Assembly: GCA_900315705.1 (NCBI GenBank)
Contig: ONAB01000011.1
Span: forward strand, 62,001 to 126,000
DNA length: 64,000 nt
Direction of reading: 5' to 3'
Source of the DNA: an uncultured Bacteroidales bacterium
Lineage (GTDB): Bacteria > Bacteroidota > Bacteroidia > Bacteroidales > WCHB1-69
This document shows, piece by piece, positions 44,121 to 51,995 of the stretch. Under the pieces are notes generated by a model that made no database searches, was not told the origin of the DNA, and was given only the letters and a program-made list of their open reading frames with translations. The translations under genes were made by a program, and so were the position numbers. The number at the start of each line of letters is the position of its first letter. Within the stretch, counting starts at the first letter, position 1.

Positions 44121-44151
44121 GAATGAAGAATTAAGAATGAAGAATTATTAA
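44117..44151 (+). repeat. Family E short repeat (ttaagaatgaagaa words)
   Basis: Tandem ttaagaatgaagaa words just past the nadA stop and before a small membrane-protein gene. Confidence 0.75.
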
Positions 44152-44174
44152 CGAACACGAAATCATAATTACCT

Positions 44175-44411
44175 ATGAAAGATGGATGGGGCGGGGGCTG
44201 CTACCAGATTTTCGAGTTCATAGGATTGTATGTCCGATATTTCATCTCCAAATTGTTGCGGATGGACATCTCCCTCACGGAATTGTCAGGCGAGAAGGAT
44301 TACCCGTACATTGACACGCGCCAGCGCATCAAGTGCCTCGTAGTGGGGATTTTGACAGTCGTGGCCTTATTTGCAGGGATAGTATTTATAATTTACAAAA
44401 TGGAGCAGTGA
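44175..44411 (+). CDS. Small membrane protein, unknown function
   Basis: A 78-residue open frame, 54 nt after nadA. Two hydrophobic stretches are visible at about 12-27 (IFEFIGLYVRYFISKLL) and 55-75 (LVVGILTVVALFAGIVFII); the second is a clear transmembrane helix. An acidic polar stretch joins them. I do not recognise the family. It is followed at once by two family C repeat units. It could be a genuine co-transcribed small protein or a chance frame; the strong C-terminal helix with a charged end (YKMEQ) makes the former more likely. Confidence 0.5.
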   Translation: MKDGWGGGCYQIFEFIGLYVRYFISKLLRMDISLTELSGEKDYPYIDTRQRIKCLVVGILTVVALFAGIVFIIYKMEQ

Positions 44412-44421
44412 GTATTTTGCT

Positions 44422-44604
44422 CCTTGAGCAGCCTCGAAGAGGCAAAACGCGCGAAGCGCAAGTAACCCCACACAAGCGACAAAGGAGCGCAGTGTGGTGC
44501 CGTAAGGAGGAGACATCTTCCTCGAGCAGCCTCGAAGAGGCAAAACGCGCGAAGCACAATTAACCCCGCACAAGCGACGAAGGAGCGCAGTGTGGGGCAT
44601 AGCG
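44422..44604 (+). repeat. Structured repeat family C, two units
   Basis: Two units 98 bp apart (gagcagcc at 44426 and 44524). Each has hairpin 1 GCCTC-GAA-GAGGC, an added aaaacgcgcgaag insert, and hairpin 2 with arms CCACAC/GTGTGG or CCGCAC/GTGTGG. The sequence differs from the 43-kb copies but the pairing is kept. Confidence 0.85.
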
Positions 44605-44655
44605 GCAACCCGCGATGCAAGCGTGTCGGAGACACGCCACTACAATCAAAAATCG
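44605..44655. repeat. Hairpin-bearing intergenic element
   Basis: atagcggcaacccgcgatgc followed by the perfect hairpin GCGTGTC-GGA-GACACGC and cactacaat. It looks like another dispersed intergenic element, similar in style to repeat F; only one copy is in this window. Confidence 0.45.
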
Positions 44656-44661
44656 CGACAC

Positions 44662-45612
44662 TCACCGCCAAAACCGCACTGGCACTTGATAAAAACACCG
44701 TACCGGGACACCGTTCACAGTCGCCGGTTCCCATTTGGGCATCAATTGTATCACACGAAAGGCCTCCTTGTCGCAGTCTGGATACAGCGGGACTATGACT
44801 TGCGGCAGAGTGACACTGCCATCCTTCTCGACCAAAAATTGTACCACTACAGTTCCTGTAACATCCAAAAACGGGTCGTTCGGGTACTGGGTCTCGCGAA
44901 GCAAAAAGGCATTCAAGGAATCTATTCCGCCAGGAAACCTCGGGAAATATTCGGGAAAACGACAAATTGTGTCACCATCCACGATTTCGGAATCAAACAT
45001 AAAATCTGAATCATCTGGTTCCAATGGCGAATCGACGACAAACTTTGTATCTAACACTACGAGCGTATCCTTCCCTTGGATCTGAATCGTGCGGGAATAA
45101 TACAGTCCGCACTCGATAATATTCAACACAACCTCTTCCTGATCCGCGTACGAATTCCACTTCTTGACAAACTTCTGCAACGACTTAGTCCAATCTTTCC
45201 CAAACTTCGCATCGATAGGCAATGTATTGCCCCAGTCGCGTCTATAGATTATTGGCGCATATTGGGGTACAAAACTGGAATACCAATCAAACAATTCCAT
45301 TGTATATTTTTTCCCTTTTGGTAAAGAAAAAATCAAATAGGTGTTATGTAAGAAACTATACCAAGAATCTTGGTCGTCATAGTTATGAATACATTTTATG
45401 TTTCGAAACGTGATGGAATCCTCCGTCAACACAATATCCCCATATTTGAATTGGCAGAGTGTGTCAAACTCGTAACACCTATAGCACTTCTCATGGACAA
45501 GCACGGCGGAGGGCATCGTTTGCCGTTTTTGTGCGGAAACGACAAAAAGCATCGCACAGAAAGCGACGGTCAAGGCCAGTGGCAGCACCCTATTTCGATT
45601 ACGGGATATCAT
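44662..45612 (-). CDS. Secreted protein with C-terminal TonB domain
   Basis: A 316-residue protein. Signal peptide about 1-26 (LPLALTVAFCAMLFVVSAQ). The middle (about 30-200) is an unfamiliar domain with Cys residues (EKCYRCYEFDTLCQF) and many Tyr/Trp. The C-terminal about 100 residues are a TonB C-terminal domain: FPRFPGGIDSLNAFLLRE, YPNDPFLDVTGTVVVQFLVEKDGS and EAFRVIQLMPKWEPATVNG. So it is a periplasmic TonB-fold protein without the usual N-terminal anchor. The start at 45612 is preferred for the signal peptide; an alternative ATG at 45639 adds nine residues. The minus -7 box at 45617-45624 lies only 4 nt before 45612, so the transcript may be leaderless. Confidence 0.78.
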   Translation of the reverse strand: MISRNRNRVLPLALTVAFCAMLFVVSAQKRQTMPSAVLVHEKCYRCYEFDTLCQFKYGDIVLTEDSITFRNIKCIHNYDDQDSWYSFLHNTYLIFSLPKGKKYTMELFDWYSSFVPQYAPIIYRRDWGNTLPIDAKFGKDWTKSLQKFVKKWNSYADQEEVVLNIIECGLYYSRTIQIQGKDTLVVLDTKFVVDSPLEPDDSDFMFDSEIVDGDTICRFPEYFPRFPGGIDSLNAFLLRETQYPNDPFLDVTGTVVVQFLVEKDGSVTLPQVIVPLYPDCDKEAFRVIQLMPKWEPATVNGVPVRCFYQVPVRFWR

Positions 45613-45616
45613 AGCG

Positions 45617-45624
45617 CAAAGATA
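45617..45624 (-). promoter_or_regulatory. -7 box of the TonB-domain protein gene
   Basis: TATCTTTG on the minus strand, 4 nt from the ATG at 45612, which implies little or no 5' leader if used. Confidence 0.5.
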
Positions 45625-45742
45625 CGTTTTTTTAGTCATTAAAATAAATGGCAAAGTTATACATCTTTAGATTCTTGAAGACACACTCTTCGGCACACCG
45701 TTTTTGTGTTAGAACAAATATGTAACATACCGGTTATTTCTT

Positions 45743-45750
45743 TATCTTTG
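45743..45750 (+). promoter_or_regulatory. -7 box of the GIY-YIG fusion gene
   Basis: TATCTTTG, 32 nt before the ATG at 45783. Confidence 0.6.
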
Positions 45751-45782
45751 CAGCCGTAAATTGACACCCGCAGAAGAGAGTG

Positions 45783-47522
45783 ATGCGGGGTATTTTCATC
45801 AGATTACTGAACACCAATCGGTTCCACATAGAACGACACACAACAACCGACCACGAACTTTATTCGCAACAATTTATACAAAAACGAGTTAGACAAAGTC
45901 TCCAATCTATTATATACCCAATCATTACTAATATGATAAAAGTTAGACTTGACGCAAAGACCATAAACCAAATTGACAATAATATTAACCCAAATATCGG
46001 GAATTGGATACTCGACAGTTGGCTTGTATCTAATGATACCTTTGTTGAACAAGACACCCCAGTATGCAAAGTGTTTTACACGTTAACAGAACATTATTAC
46101 ACCATATGCAGTCCGGTAAAAGGATATCTTAAATATTCTATTGATGTTGAAAGAGGGGAACATCATACATCCGGAGATTTTCTTAGAGAAAACGACGGTG
46201 TAATAGATGGATTGGGTGATGATGTATTGAATGATTATGGATTGATTTATGATATCTGTTATATTTTTGAAAACCCGATTTTTTTCCATATTCAAGATGT
46301 TATCGACAATAATTCTGGCGATTCTGTTTCATTTGACAATTATTTACAAAGGGCCGATGTTCGTTACTGTTGGAAAGTGAAAGATGGTGATTATGTGGAG
46401 AAGGGGGATGTCCTGCTACAAATAGGACGAGACGAGAAATCGTATGGTGAACCTCTTTCTAAAACGTACTTCTGCGAAGAAGATACTATTGATTTTGAAA
46501 TAGCAGCACCAAGCAATGGTTATGTTAATATCAACAATATCTTCGGCGAGTATGGCGAATTACTGCGCGATTACGATTCAAGTGCGCCATTCTTGACCGA
46601 AGGAAGGGTGCTGTGTGAAATTTTACAGAAACCTTTAATCAAGCCCAAATGGATTACTCTTTGTGGCAAAAAAGATCTCTTCAATAAAGAACTAAGTATT
46701 TATCGCACAGAGGATGACATTTTTTGGAAAAGAATGTCTTTATTTTCTGTTCCTTTTGGTTTAATACATTTAGCTTTTCTTTATCATCACTACCAATTGT
46801 CATTGTTTATTGAATACTGCAAAAAATCAGTTACAATAAAAAAGACAGACACAATACAATTTGCCTTTTACAACAACAAAACTCTCACATTAGATTTACA
46901 AACAAAGAGTCACAAATTACCTATTGAGAACAGCAAATTCTATCACGTCGACCACTTCAGATCCCTGCTGTTAGGCCACAAATCATCTATTGAGAGCAAT
47001 AAAGGCTATTATTTCATTGAATTACCCATAACCACCTCGGATTTAGAACTCTTCACAGACAGTTTAGTGAAGATTTGCAGAATATCATCGAAAACAAGAC
47101 TGGAACCTATTGAGTGCTTACCACCGTTTACTAAAACTGACACCATTTTACTCAGAGATTATGCCATTGCAATGTATGAGAAACTCCGTGAAAGCAATTT
47201 GTTAGATCAACCTTTGCAAGAGGAAACAAAGTCCAATAAAAATGAATCCGACGAAGATGAATGCTATGTGTATATAATGGAAGATACAGTAAATCATTAC
47301 TTCAAGATTGGTATTTCGAACAAACCAGAATATCGTGAAAAGACGCTACAAAGTGAAAAGCCCACAATTGAACTGTTACGGTGCAAGCAATATCCTTCAA
47401 GAAAAATCGCCAAAGCCATTGAATCAGCACTTCACGAGAGTTTCTCGAATAAACATTTAAGAGGCGAATGGTTTGAACTAGATGAATTAGAAGTTAATCA
47501 AATCATCAAAACATTATCATAG
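45783..47522 (+). CDS. Lipoyl-like/GIY-YIG (T5orf172-type) fusion protein
   Basis: A 579-residue protein with an unusual build. Two segments, about 75-145 and 190-265, have the hammerhead pattern of biotinyl/lipoyl-like domains (VSNDTFVEQDTPVCKVFY, then VKDGDYVEKGDVLLQIGRD with EIAAPSNGYV) but lack the modified Lys. About residues 310-345 are hydrophobic and aromatic. The last about 90 residues form a GIY-YIG-like nuclease of the T5orf172/MUG113 type: CYVYIMEDT, FKIGISNKPEYRE, AKAIESALHESF and GEWFEL. The gene is strongly AT-rich compared with its neighbours, so it is probably acquired. It precedes an Abi_2 gene on the opposite strand. The start is uncertain: ATG 45783 fits the promoter, while ATG 45933 begins at the first recognisable domain. 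Confidence 0.65.
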   Translation: MRGIFIRLLNTNRFHIERHTTTDHELYSQQFIQKRVRQSLQSIIYPIITNMIKVRLDAKTINQIDNNINPNIGNWILDSWLVSNDTFVEQDTPVCKVFYTLTEHYYTICSPVKGYLKYSIDVERGEHHTSGDFLRENDGVIDGLGDDVLNDYGLIYDICYIFENPIFFHIQDVIDNNSGDSVSFDNYLQRADVRYCWKVKDGDYVEKGDVLLQIGRDEKSYGEPLSKTYFCEEDTIDFEIAAPSNGYVNINNIFGEYGELLRDYDSSAPFLTEGRVLCEILQKPLIKPKWITLCGKKDLFNKELSIYRTEDDIFWKRMSLFSVPFGLIHLAFLYHHYQLSLFIEYCKKSVTIKKTDTIQFAFYNNKTLTLDLQTKSHKLPIENSKFYHVDHFRSLLLGHKSSIESNKGYYFIELPITTSDLELFTDSLVKICRISSKTRLEPIECLPPFTKTDTILLRDYAIAMYEKLRESNLLDQPLQEETKSNKNESDEDECYVYIMEDTVNHYFKIGISNKPEYREKTLQSEKPTIELLRCKQYPSRKIAKAIESALHESFSNKHLRGEWFELDELEVNQIIKTLS

Positions 47523-47626
47523 GGAACAATTATCTTTTTTTGAGACTTCAAAAGGCGGTTTTATTCTGCGAACTATCTACAACCCGCTAAAGCACTAACC
47601 GTCACAAAGAAACGAAGTTGAGAAGA

Positions 47627-48523
47627 TCAATTCCACAACAATTCCTGTTGCCAATTACTAGGAAAACCAAGGGCTCCAGGATTGACATCAGGATAGTTTT
47701 CAAACAAATTTATAAGGTCTTGTGGCAATGTATTATCTGGGGCAATGATGTTCAGCCAATAGCGTATGATAGCTAGAACGAAATAGACACGTTGAGTGTT
47801 GGTGACAGACTGTGTGATAAAGGTGTTGCGCGGATGGCGAGGCACCAATGGACGAACTCCCAGGGTACGATTCCACAAGCGGGCGTGGTGAGCACAAATG
47901 TTTCGGATATAAACCAGTGTATGAAGCCACGAGGCAAACACCGTGTCACTTACGCCAAAGGCAGCGGCAACATCTCTCCTTGGAAGCCCCGGTTTCAAGT
48001 TCTGATATAAAATGGACATAGTACCAAACGAAGTGATTTCCAGCGTAATCCAACTGGGTGGCAAAGGATTGGAATATTTCCACCGGAAGGATCTGACAAA
48101 CTGCTCATCACTACGCAAATATTCATCCTGGATACTGACAATCGTTTTGGTGTGTTTAGCCTGATGGCAGAAAAGACTTGCATTCTCGAACCAGTACCCG
48201 TCATATGCCATTGACATCACATAAGCCATTTGTGTACGAATAGCCACTTCAATAGGTTCAATACACGAAAGCACGATTTTACGCAAATGGCTATCAAACT
48301 CGTAAAGCATTCGAGCTTGTTCAAACGTGCTACCTGTCTTAAAAATATGATTCTCCCTGTCGGCCAAGAGTGGATACCAGTAGCCACTCATCCGATAATA
48401 GCTTACTCTGCGAAGCCAAGCTTCAGCATCGTTTTCGTTGGCGATCACCATTCCGCGCTGCTTCAAAATGCTTATCTGGCCGGCAAATGTCTGTATTTGT
48501 TTAGAATAAGGTATTTTCTTCAT
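47627..48523 (-). CDS. Abi_2 family HEPN protein (AbiF/AbiD-like)
   Basis: A 298-residue abortive-infection protein of the Abi_2 (PF07751) family. N-terminal YSKQIQTFAGQISILKQRGMVI and WLRRVSYYRMSGYWYPL are family signatures. The HEPN RNase motif R-x4-H is visible as RNICAHHARLWNR at about 205-217. Members act as RNA-cutting toxins that stop phage growth. Recent work links AbiF-type proteins to upstream structured non-coding RNAs and proposes them as relatives of the Cas13 ancestor. Here a promoter and a stable hairpin with a T-run lie just upstream, in line with that layout. The gene is convergent with the GIY-YIG fusion gene and more AT-rich than the surrounding core genes. Confidence 0.85.
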   Translation of the reverse strand: MKKIPYSKQIQTFAGQISILKQRGMVIANENDAEAWLRRVSYYRMSGYWYPLLADRENHIFKTGSTFEQARMLYEFDSHLRKIVLSCIEPIEVAIRTQMAYVMSMAYDGYWFENASLFCHQAKHTKTIVSIQDEYLRSDEQFVRSFRWKYSNPLPPSWITLEITSFGTMSILYQNLKPGLPRRDVAAAFGVSDTVFASWLHTLVYIRNICAHHARLWNRTLGVRPLVPRHPRNTFITQSVTNTQRVYFVLAIIRYWLNIIAPDNTLPQDLINLFENYPDVNPGALGFPSNWQQELLWN

Positions 48524-48532
48524 AACTTTAGT

Positions 48533-48587
48533 AAAAAAAAAGGCTTACCCTAAGCGCGCTGTTCTCTGGGAAGCGGGGTAAGCTTGT
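48533..48587 (-). ncRNA. Putative short structured RNA/attenuator upstream of the Abi gene
   Basis: Between a minus-strand -7 box (48594-48601) and the Abi start codon (48523) lies a hairpin: GCTTACCC (48576-48583) pairs with GGGTAAGC (48543-48550) on the minus strand, an inner CGC/GCG can extend it, and T8-9 follows. Transcription would start near 48587 and could stop at about 48533, giving an RNA of about 55 nt. It may be the RNA partner of the Abi protein or an attenuator. Boundaries are approximate. Confidence 0.55.
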
Positions 48588-48593
48588 TGGGTG

Positions 48594-48601
48594 CAAAAAT
48601 A
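48594..48601 (-). promoter_or_regulatory. -7 box for the structured RNA and Abi gene
   Basis: TATTTTTG on the minus strand, followed within about 10 nt by the hairpin RNA. Confidence 0.65.
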
Positions 48602-48683
48602 CACTTTTTTTTAATTGTTCATTATTCTTTTGAAAAAAAATACCCCACATTCCAAATCGTAGGATATTTGCTAGGACAGATAA

Positions 48684-48722
48684 ACTTCTTAATTTCTTAA
48701 CTCCTTAATTTCTTAACTCCCC
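48684..48722 (-). repeat. Family E short repeat (reverse orientation)
   Basis: Repeated cttaatttcttaactcc words, the reverse complement of the ttaagaa repeats, up to the hslR stop. Confidence 0.7.
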
Positions 48723-49115
48723 TTAATCCTCTTCTTCCGCATACCGGTTCTTGATGTACTCCAGCTGGCGGCGGTCGCGTTTGGTGGGACGACCCAGTCC
48801 ACGGGGACGGTATTCGGCGGTGCGGAGGGTCTTCTGGCGGTCGTACTCCTCCTGCGGGGTCTGGTCCTCCATATATTGCGGCACGAGCGGCGCCCCCACC
48901 CTGCTCTTGGGTGTGCCGAGCACCTTCACCGTCTTGTTCAGCGAGCCGATGTGCACCTCGTACACCTCCTCGGTGCGCACCTCACGCGAGGGCTTCACGT
49001 TGGTGCCATCCAACTTCACCTTGCCCGCATTGCAGGCCTCCGTGGCCAACGAGCGCGTCTTGAAAAGACGCACCATCCAGAGCCACTTGTCAATTCTCAC
49101 ATCCAGTTTTTCCAT
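48723..49115 (-). CDS. hslR: S4-domain RNA-binding protein (Hsp15-like)
   Basis: A 130-residue protein with an N-terminal S4 RNA-binding domain: VRIDKWLWMVRLFKTRSLATEACNAGKVKLDGTNVKPSREV. This is the pattern of Hsp15, which binds free 50S subunits carrying stalled nascent chains. The C-terminal about 50 residues are charged and Arg/Lys-rich (GRPTKRDRRQLEYIK), as in Hsp15. It begins 3 nt after the DUF2147 stop, so it is the third gene of a DUF349-DUF2147-hslR unit on the minus strand. E. coli Hsp15 is about the same size. Confidence 0.85.
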   Translation of the reverse strand: MEKLDVRIDKWLWMVRLFKTRSLATEACNAGKVKLDGTNVKPSREVRTEEVYEVHIGSLNKTVKVLGTPKSRVGAPLVPQYMEDQTPQEEYDRQKTLRTAEYRPRGLGRPTKRDRRQLEYIKNRYAEEED

Positions 49116-49118
49116 ACA

Positions 49119-49589
49119 CTATCCGATCTTTTTCCATTTCATTGTACGGCCCAACGCAGGCACGCCGATGTAGCCACGCACCCGCAATGTCTTGTCATCC
49201 TCAAACCACATCCGGCTCTTGTAGAACTTGCCGTGCACGGGGTCATAAATCTCCCCGTCCACCCACTTGTTCTCCTTGGCATCGTAACGGAAATGGAACA
49301 GCAACTTGATCTTGTCGCCCGGCGTGTTGCGCTTCTTGGGGTCGGGGTTCATAATGTCGCGCTTGGGCGACCCGTCCTTGAAGGTCGGATTCTTCACCCA
49401 GATGATCTGCCCCTCGTACTTGCCGTCGGCAGTCTTCACAATCCGGATCTTGCAGTCCTCGTCCGACTGGTCGTCAGAGATGTAATATACACCTAAAATT
49501 TTATCTGCGGCCGACTGTGCGACCGCAGATAAAACGGGTGTTGACAAACTGATTGCCAATACTATTTTCAAAAATGTTCTTTGCATCAT
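49119..49589 (-). CDS. DUF2147 secreted protein
   Basis: A 156-residue exported protein. Signal peptide about 1-25 (MMQRTFLKIVLAISLSTPVL, ending AVAQ). The rest is a DUF2147 domain: ILGVYYISDDQSDEDCKIRIVK, GKYEGQIIWVKNP and GYIGVPALGRTMKWKK. Members are periplasmic proteins of unknown function, often found with stress or envelope genes. It lies 6 nt from the DUF349 stop upstream and 3 nt from hslR, so all three are probably one operon. Either of two adjacent ATGs (49589 or 49586) could start translation. Confidence 0.88.
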   Translation of the reverse strand: MMQRTFLKIVLAISLSTPVLSAVAQSAADKILGVYYISDDQSDEDCKIRIVKTADGKYEGQIIWVKNPTFKDGSPKRDIMNPDPKKRNTPGDKIKLLFHFRYDAKENKWVDGEIYDPVHGKFYKSRMWFEDDKTLRVRGYIGVPALGRTMKWKKIG

Positions 49590-49595
49590 CAGGCA

Positions 49596-51788
49596 CTATG
49601 CCTCGGGGGTCTCGGCGGGGGCATCAGTCGCCTCAGGGGCGGCGTCAGCGACCGGGGTCTCCTCGGACTTCGGTTTCGGGTTGTTCATCATCCGGATCTT
49701 GTACTCCAGTTCCTTGACCTCCTCCTTGGCGGATTCAATCTTCTTGCGGAACTCGGCCGTGATCAGGTCGGCATTCTTGGAGTTGGAGAAGAAGCCCAGA
49801 TTGTTTTCCCAGAGCACAATGTCCTCCTTGAGTTGCGTGAGCTTGTTCTTCAGGAAGTTCTTCTCCTTGTCGATCAGCTTGTCGGCGTTGGGGTTGTTGA
49901 GGATGTTGTCGATGCGCGACTGATAACGGTTGTGTTTCATATCGGAGGCGCTGATCTTCAACTCGGCGAAACGCTTGTCGAGGGCGGCACGGTACTCGGC
50001 ATAGATTCTGTCCTTCTCTTTCTTGGGCACGAATCCGATGGCGATCCACTCGTTCTGGTAGGCCTTCATCACGTCCATATTGGCGTTGCGGTCGTCGCCG
50101 AACTCGTGGGTGAGTATCTTCTGGATGAGTTCCTCTTTCTTCTGGAGGTTCTCGTTCTCCTTGTCCTGGATATTGTTGAAATAGTTGGACTTAGCCTCGA
50201 AGAACTTGTCGCAAGCGGCGCGGAAGCGCTTCCAGATTTGGTCGGAATACTTGCGCGGCGTGGCGCCTATGTTCTTCCACTCGGTCTGCAGGCTGAGAAT
50301 GTCGGCCGTGGCCTGTTTCCAGTCGGTGCGGTCAGCGATGCCCTCGGCTTGGATGACGAGGTTGAGCTTCTGGTTGTAGTTCTGCATCTGCGTGTCCTTG
50401 ATCTGCTGGAAATACTCCTTCTTCTGGGTGAAGAACTTGTCGAGCGTGCCCTTGAAGCGGGCCCAGATCTCGTCGTTGAGCTTGGCAGGGGCCGGTCCGA
50501 GGGTCTTCCACATATTGAGCAGCTCGGTCAGCTTGTCGCTGATATCGTTGAAATGCTTGACGCTGTCGGACGTGTTGGCCGTGATCTCCTCAGCCTGTTC
50601 GCAAAGCACCACCTTGGCGTTGTAGTTGTTCTGCTCTTCGGCGAACAGCTTGTCGTAATGCTCCTTGCGTCTCTGGTTGATTTGGTCGGAAGCGGCCTTG
50701 AAGCGTTCCCAAACCTCCTCTTTCTTCTCTTCAGCCACGGGTCCGATCTCCTTCCACTGCTCGTGCAGGCTCTGGAGTTCCTTGAAGGATTGGTTGATGG
50801 AGTCGAGCAGCAGCAGCGATTCGGCCTTCTCGCAAAGTTCGAGTTTGCTCTCCAGGTTCTTCTTGTAGTCCATCTCGCGGGCCTCCTTGTTGAGGCGGAG
50901 GATGTCGAAGAATTTCTCCACATAGAAGTGGTAGTTCTGCCAGAGGTTGGTGGACTCGGTTTGCGGCACGGGGCCGATGGTCTTCCATTGCTCCTGGAAC
51001 TCTTTGAACTTATCGTTGAGCACCTTGAGGTTGGATTCGGTTTCAATGAGGTTCTTGAGTCCTTCTATGATTTTGTTCTTGGCATTGAGATTGTCTTGTT
51101 TTTGGGCTTCGAGGGCCTCGATGAACTTGGCCTTGGAGTCCTTATATTGTTGGAAAGCCTTGTTGAAACGCACTTCCACCTCGTCGGGCTCGTTGGTCGG
51201 GGCCTGCGGCTCCTCGGCGTTGGCCTCGGGGTTCTCGGCGGCAGCGGCCTTGGCGGCCTCGAAAGCCTGCTGGGCAGCGCGTCTTCTTTCTCTGAAAAAG
51301 TCTAAAATTCTGGCACGGAGCACACCCACGCGCATCTTGATGAGGTTGAAGTTCGGTTCTTTCACCAAACGCTCCAACTCGGCGACGCACTTTTCGAGGT
51401 CGAAGGCGGCATACTCAGCCTCCACCTGCTCGAGGGTCTCCTCCGGGGCAGTTTCGGGGGCGGCTTCAGCTTCAGCCTCGGCCACGGGTTCCTCAGTGGT
51501 CTGCTGGGCGTCCATCTCCGCCATCATCTCCTCCGCCGACTGCGGGGCGGGTGCTTCGGCCACGGGCTGTTCTTCGGCAGCGGGTTCCTCTGCCTTCGGC
51601 TCTTCGGCGGCAGGCTCCTCGGCCACGGGTGCTTCAGCCACGGGCTCGGCAATTGGGGTTTCAGTTTCCTCTGCAGGTGCGGAAGATTCTTGAGTCGTAA
51701 TGTTTTGGGCTTCCACAGAAGCGCCAGAGTTCATCTCTTGATTCTGCATTTCTGCATTCTCTTGAGGAAGAAGGTCTTGTTGTTCCAT
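49596..51788 (-). CDS. DUF349 repeat protein
   Basis: A 730-residue cytoplasmic protein. The first about 115 residues are low-complexity Ala/Glu/Pro-rich (repeated EEPAAEEP). Then come several DUF349 repeats of about 70 residues, each with a W-pattern such as WKEIGPVAEEKKEEVWERFKAASDQI and WKTLGPAPAKLNDEIWARFKGTLDKF, predicted as long helices. The end is again acidic. DUF349 proteins are common in Bacteroidota but their function is unsettled. It has its own minus -7 box (51836-51843), 47 nt before the start, and leads the DUF2147-hslR operon. The low-complexity DNA makes a long plus-strand frame appear opposite it. Confidence 0.88.
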   Translation of the reverse strand: MEQQDLLPQENAEMQNQEMNSGASVEAQNITTQESSAPAEETETPIAEPVAEAPVAEEPAAEEPKAEEPAAEEQPVAEAPAPQSAEEMMAEMDAQQTTEEPVAEAEAEAAPETAPEETLEQVEAEYAAFDLEKCVAELERLVKEPNFNLIKMRVGVLRARILDFFRERRRAAQQAFEAAKAAAAENPEANAEEPQAPTNEPDEVEVRFNKAFQQYKDSKAKFIEALEAQKQDNLNAKNKIIEGLKNLIETESNLKVLNDKFKEFQEQWKTIGPVPQTESTNLWQNYHFYVEKFFDILRLNKEAREMDYKKNLESKLELCEKAESLLLLDSINQSFKELQSLHEQWKEIGPVAEEKKEEVWERFKAASDQINQRRKEHYDKLFAEEQNNYNAKVVLCEQAEEITANTSDSVKHFNDISDKLTELLNMWKTLGPAPAKLNDEIWARFKGTLDKFFTQKKEYFQQIKDTQMQNYNQKLNLVIQAEGIADRTDWKQATADILSLQTEWKNIGATPRKYSDQIWKRFRAACDKFFEAKSNYFNNIQDKENENLQKKEELIQKILTHEFGDDRNANMDVMKAYQNEWIAIGFVPKKEKDRIYAEYRAALDKRFAELKISASDMKHNRYQSRIDNILNNPNADKLIDKEKNFLKNKLTQLKEDIVLWENNLGFFSNSKNADLITAEFRKKIESAKEEVKELEYKIRMMNNPKPKSEETPVADAAPEATDAPAETPEA

Positions 51789-51835
51789 AAAATTTTAATG
51801 TTTTAGAATAATTGATTAGGTTAAAAATTCAGGGC

Positions 51836-51843
51836 GGCAAAAG
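51836..51843 (-). promoter_or_regulatory. -7 box of the DUF349 operon
   Basis: TACTTTTG on the minus strand, 47 nt before the DUF349 gene start. Confidence 0.55.
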
Positions 51844-51935
51844 TACAAAAAAAAGCATACACAACGCCCGCCCTGAAAAAAACAAAAGTAACAGGAAGGT
51901 TGTATTTTTAAGTACATACTTTCATTAATTTTATG

Positions 51936-51943
51936 TATGTTTG
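51936..51943 (+). promoter_or_regulatory. -7 box of glyA
   Basis: TATGTTTG, 52 nt before the glyA start at 51996. Confidence 0.65.
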
Positions 51944-51995
51944 CAGCACATTTCGTTGAAAATACAAAACAATTAATAATCAATAAGTTATATCT

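Noticed and set aside
44623-44639. Terminator at the GCGTGTC-GGA-GACACGC hairpin
   Set aside because: No T-run on either side; treated as part of an intergenic element.
45780-45932. Firm N-terminus of the GIY-YIG fusion protein
   Set aside because: The 50 residues before the ATG at 45933 show no domain, so the true start remains undecided; the promoter position is the only support for the longer form.
49581-51305. 574-aa plus-strand Leu/Val/Glu-rich frame
   Set aside because: Antisense to the DUF349 repeats; low complexity mirrors the coding strand.
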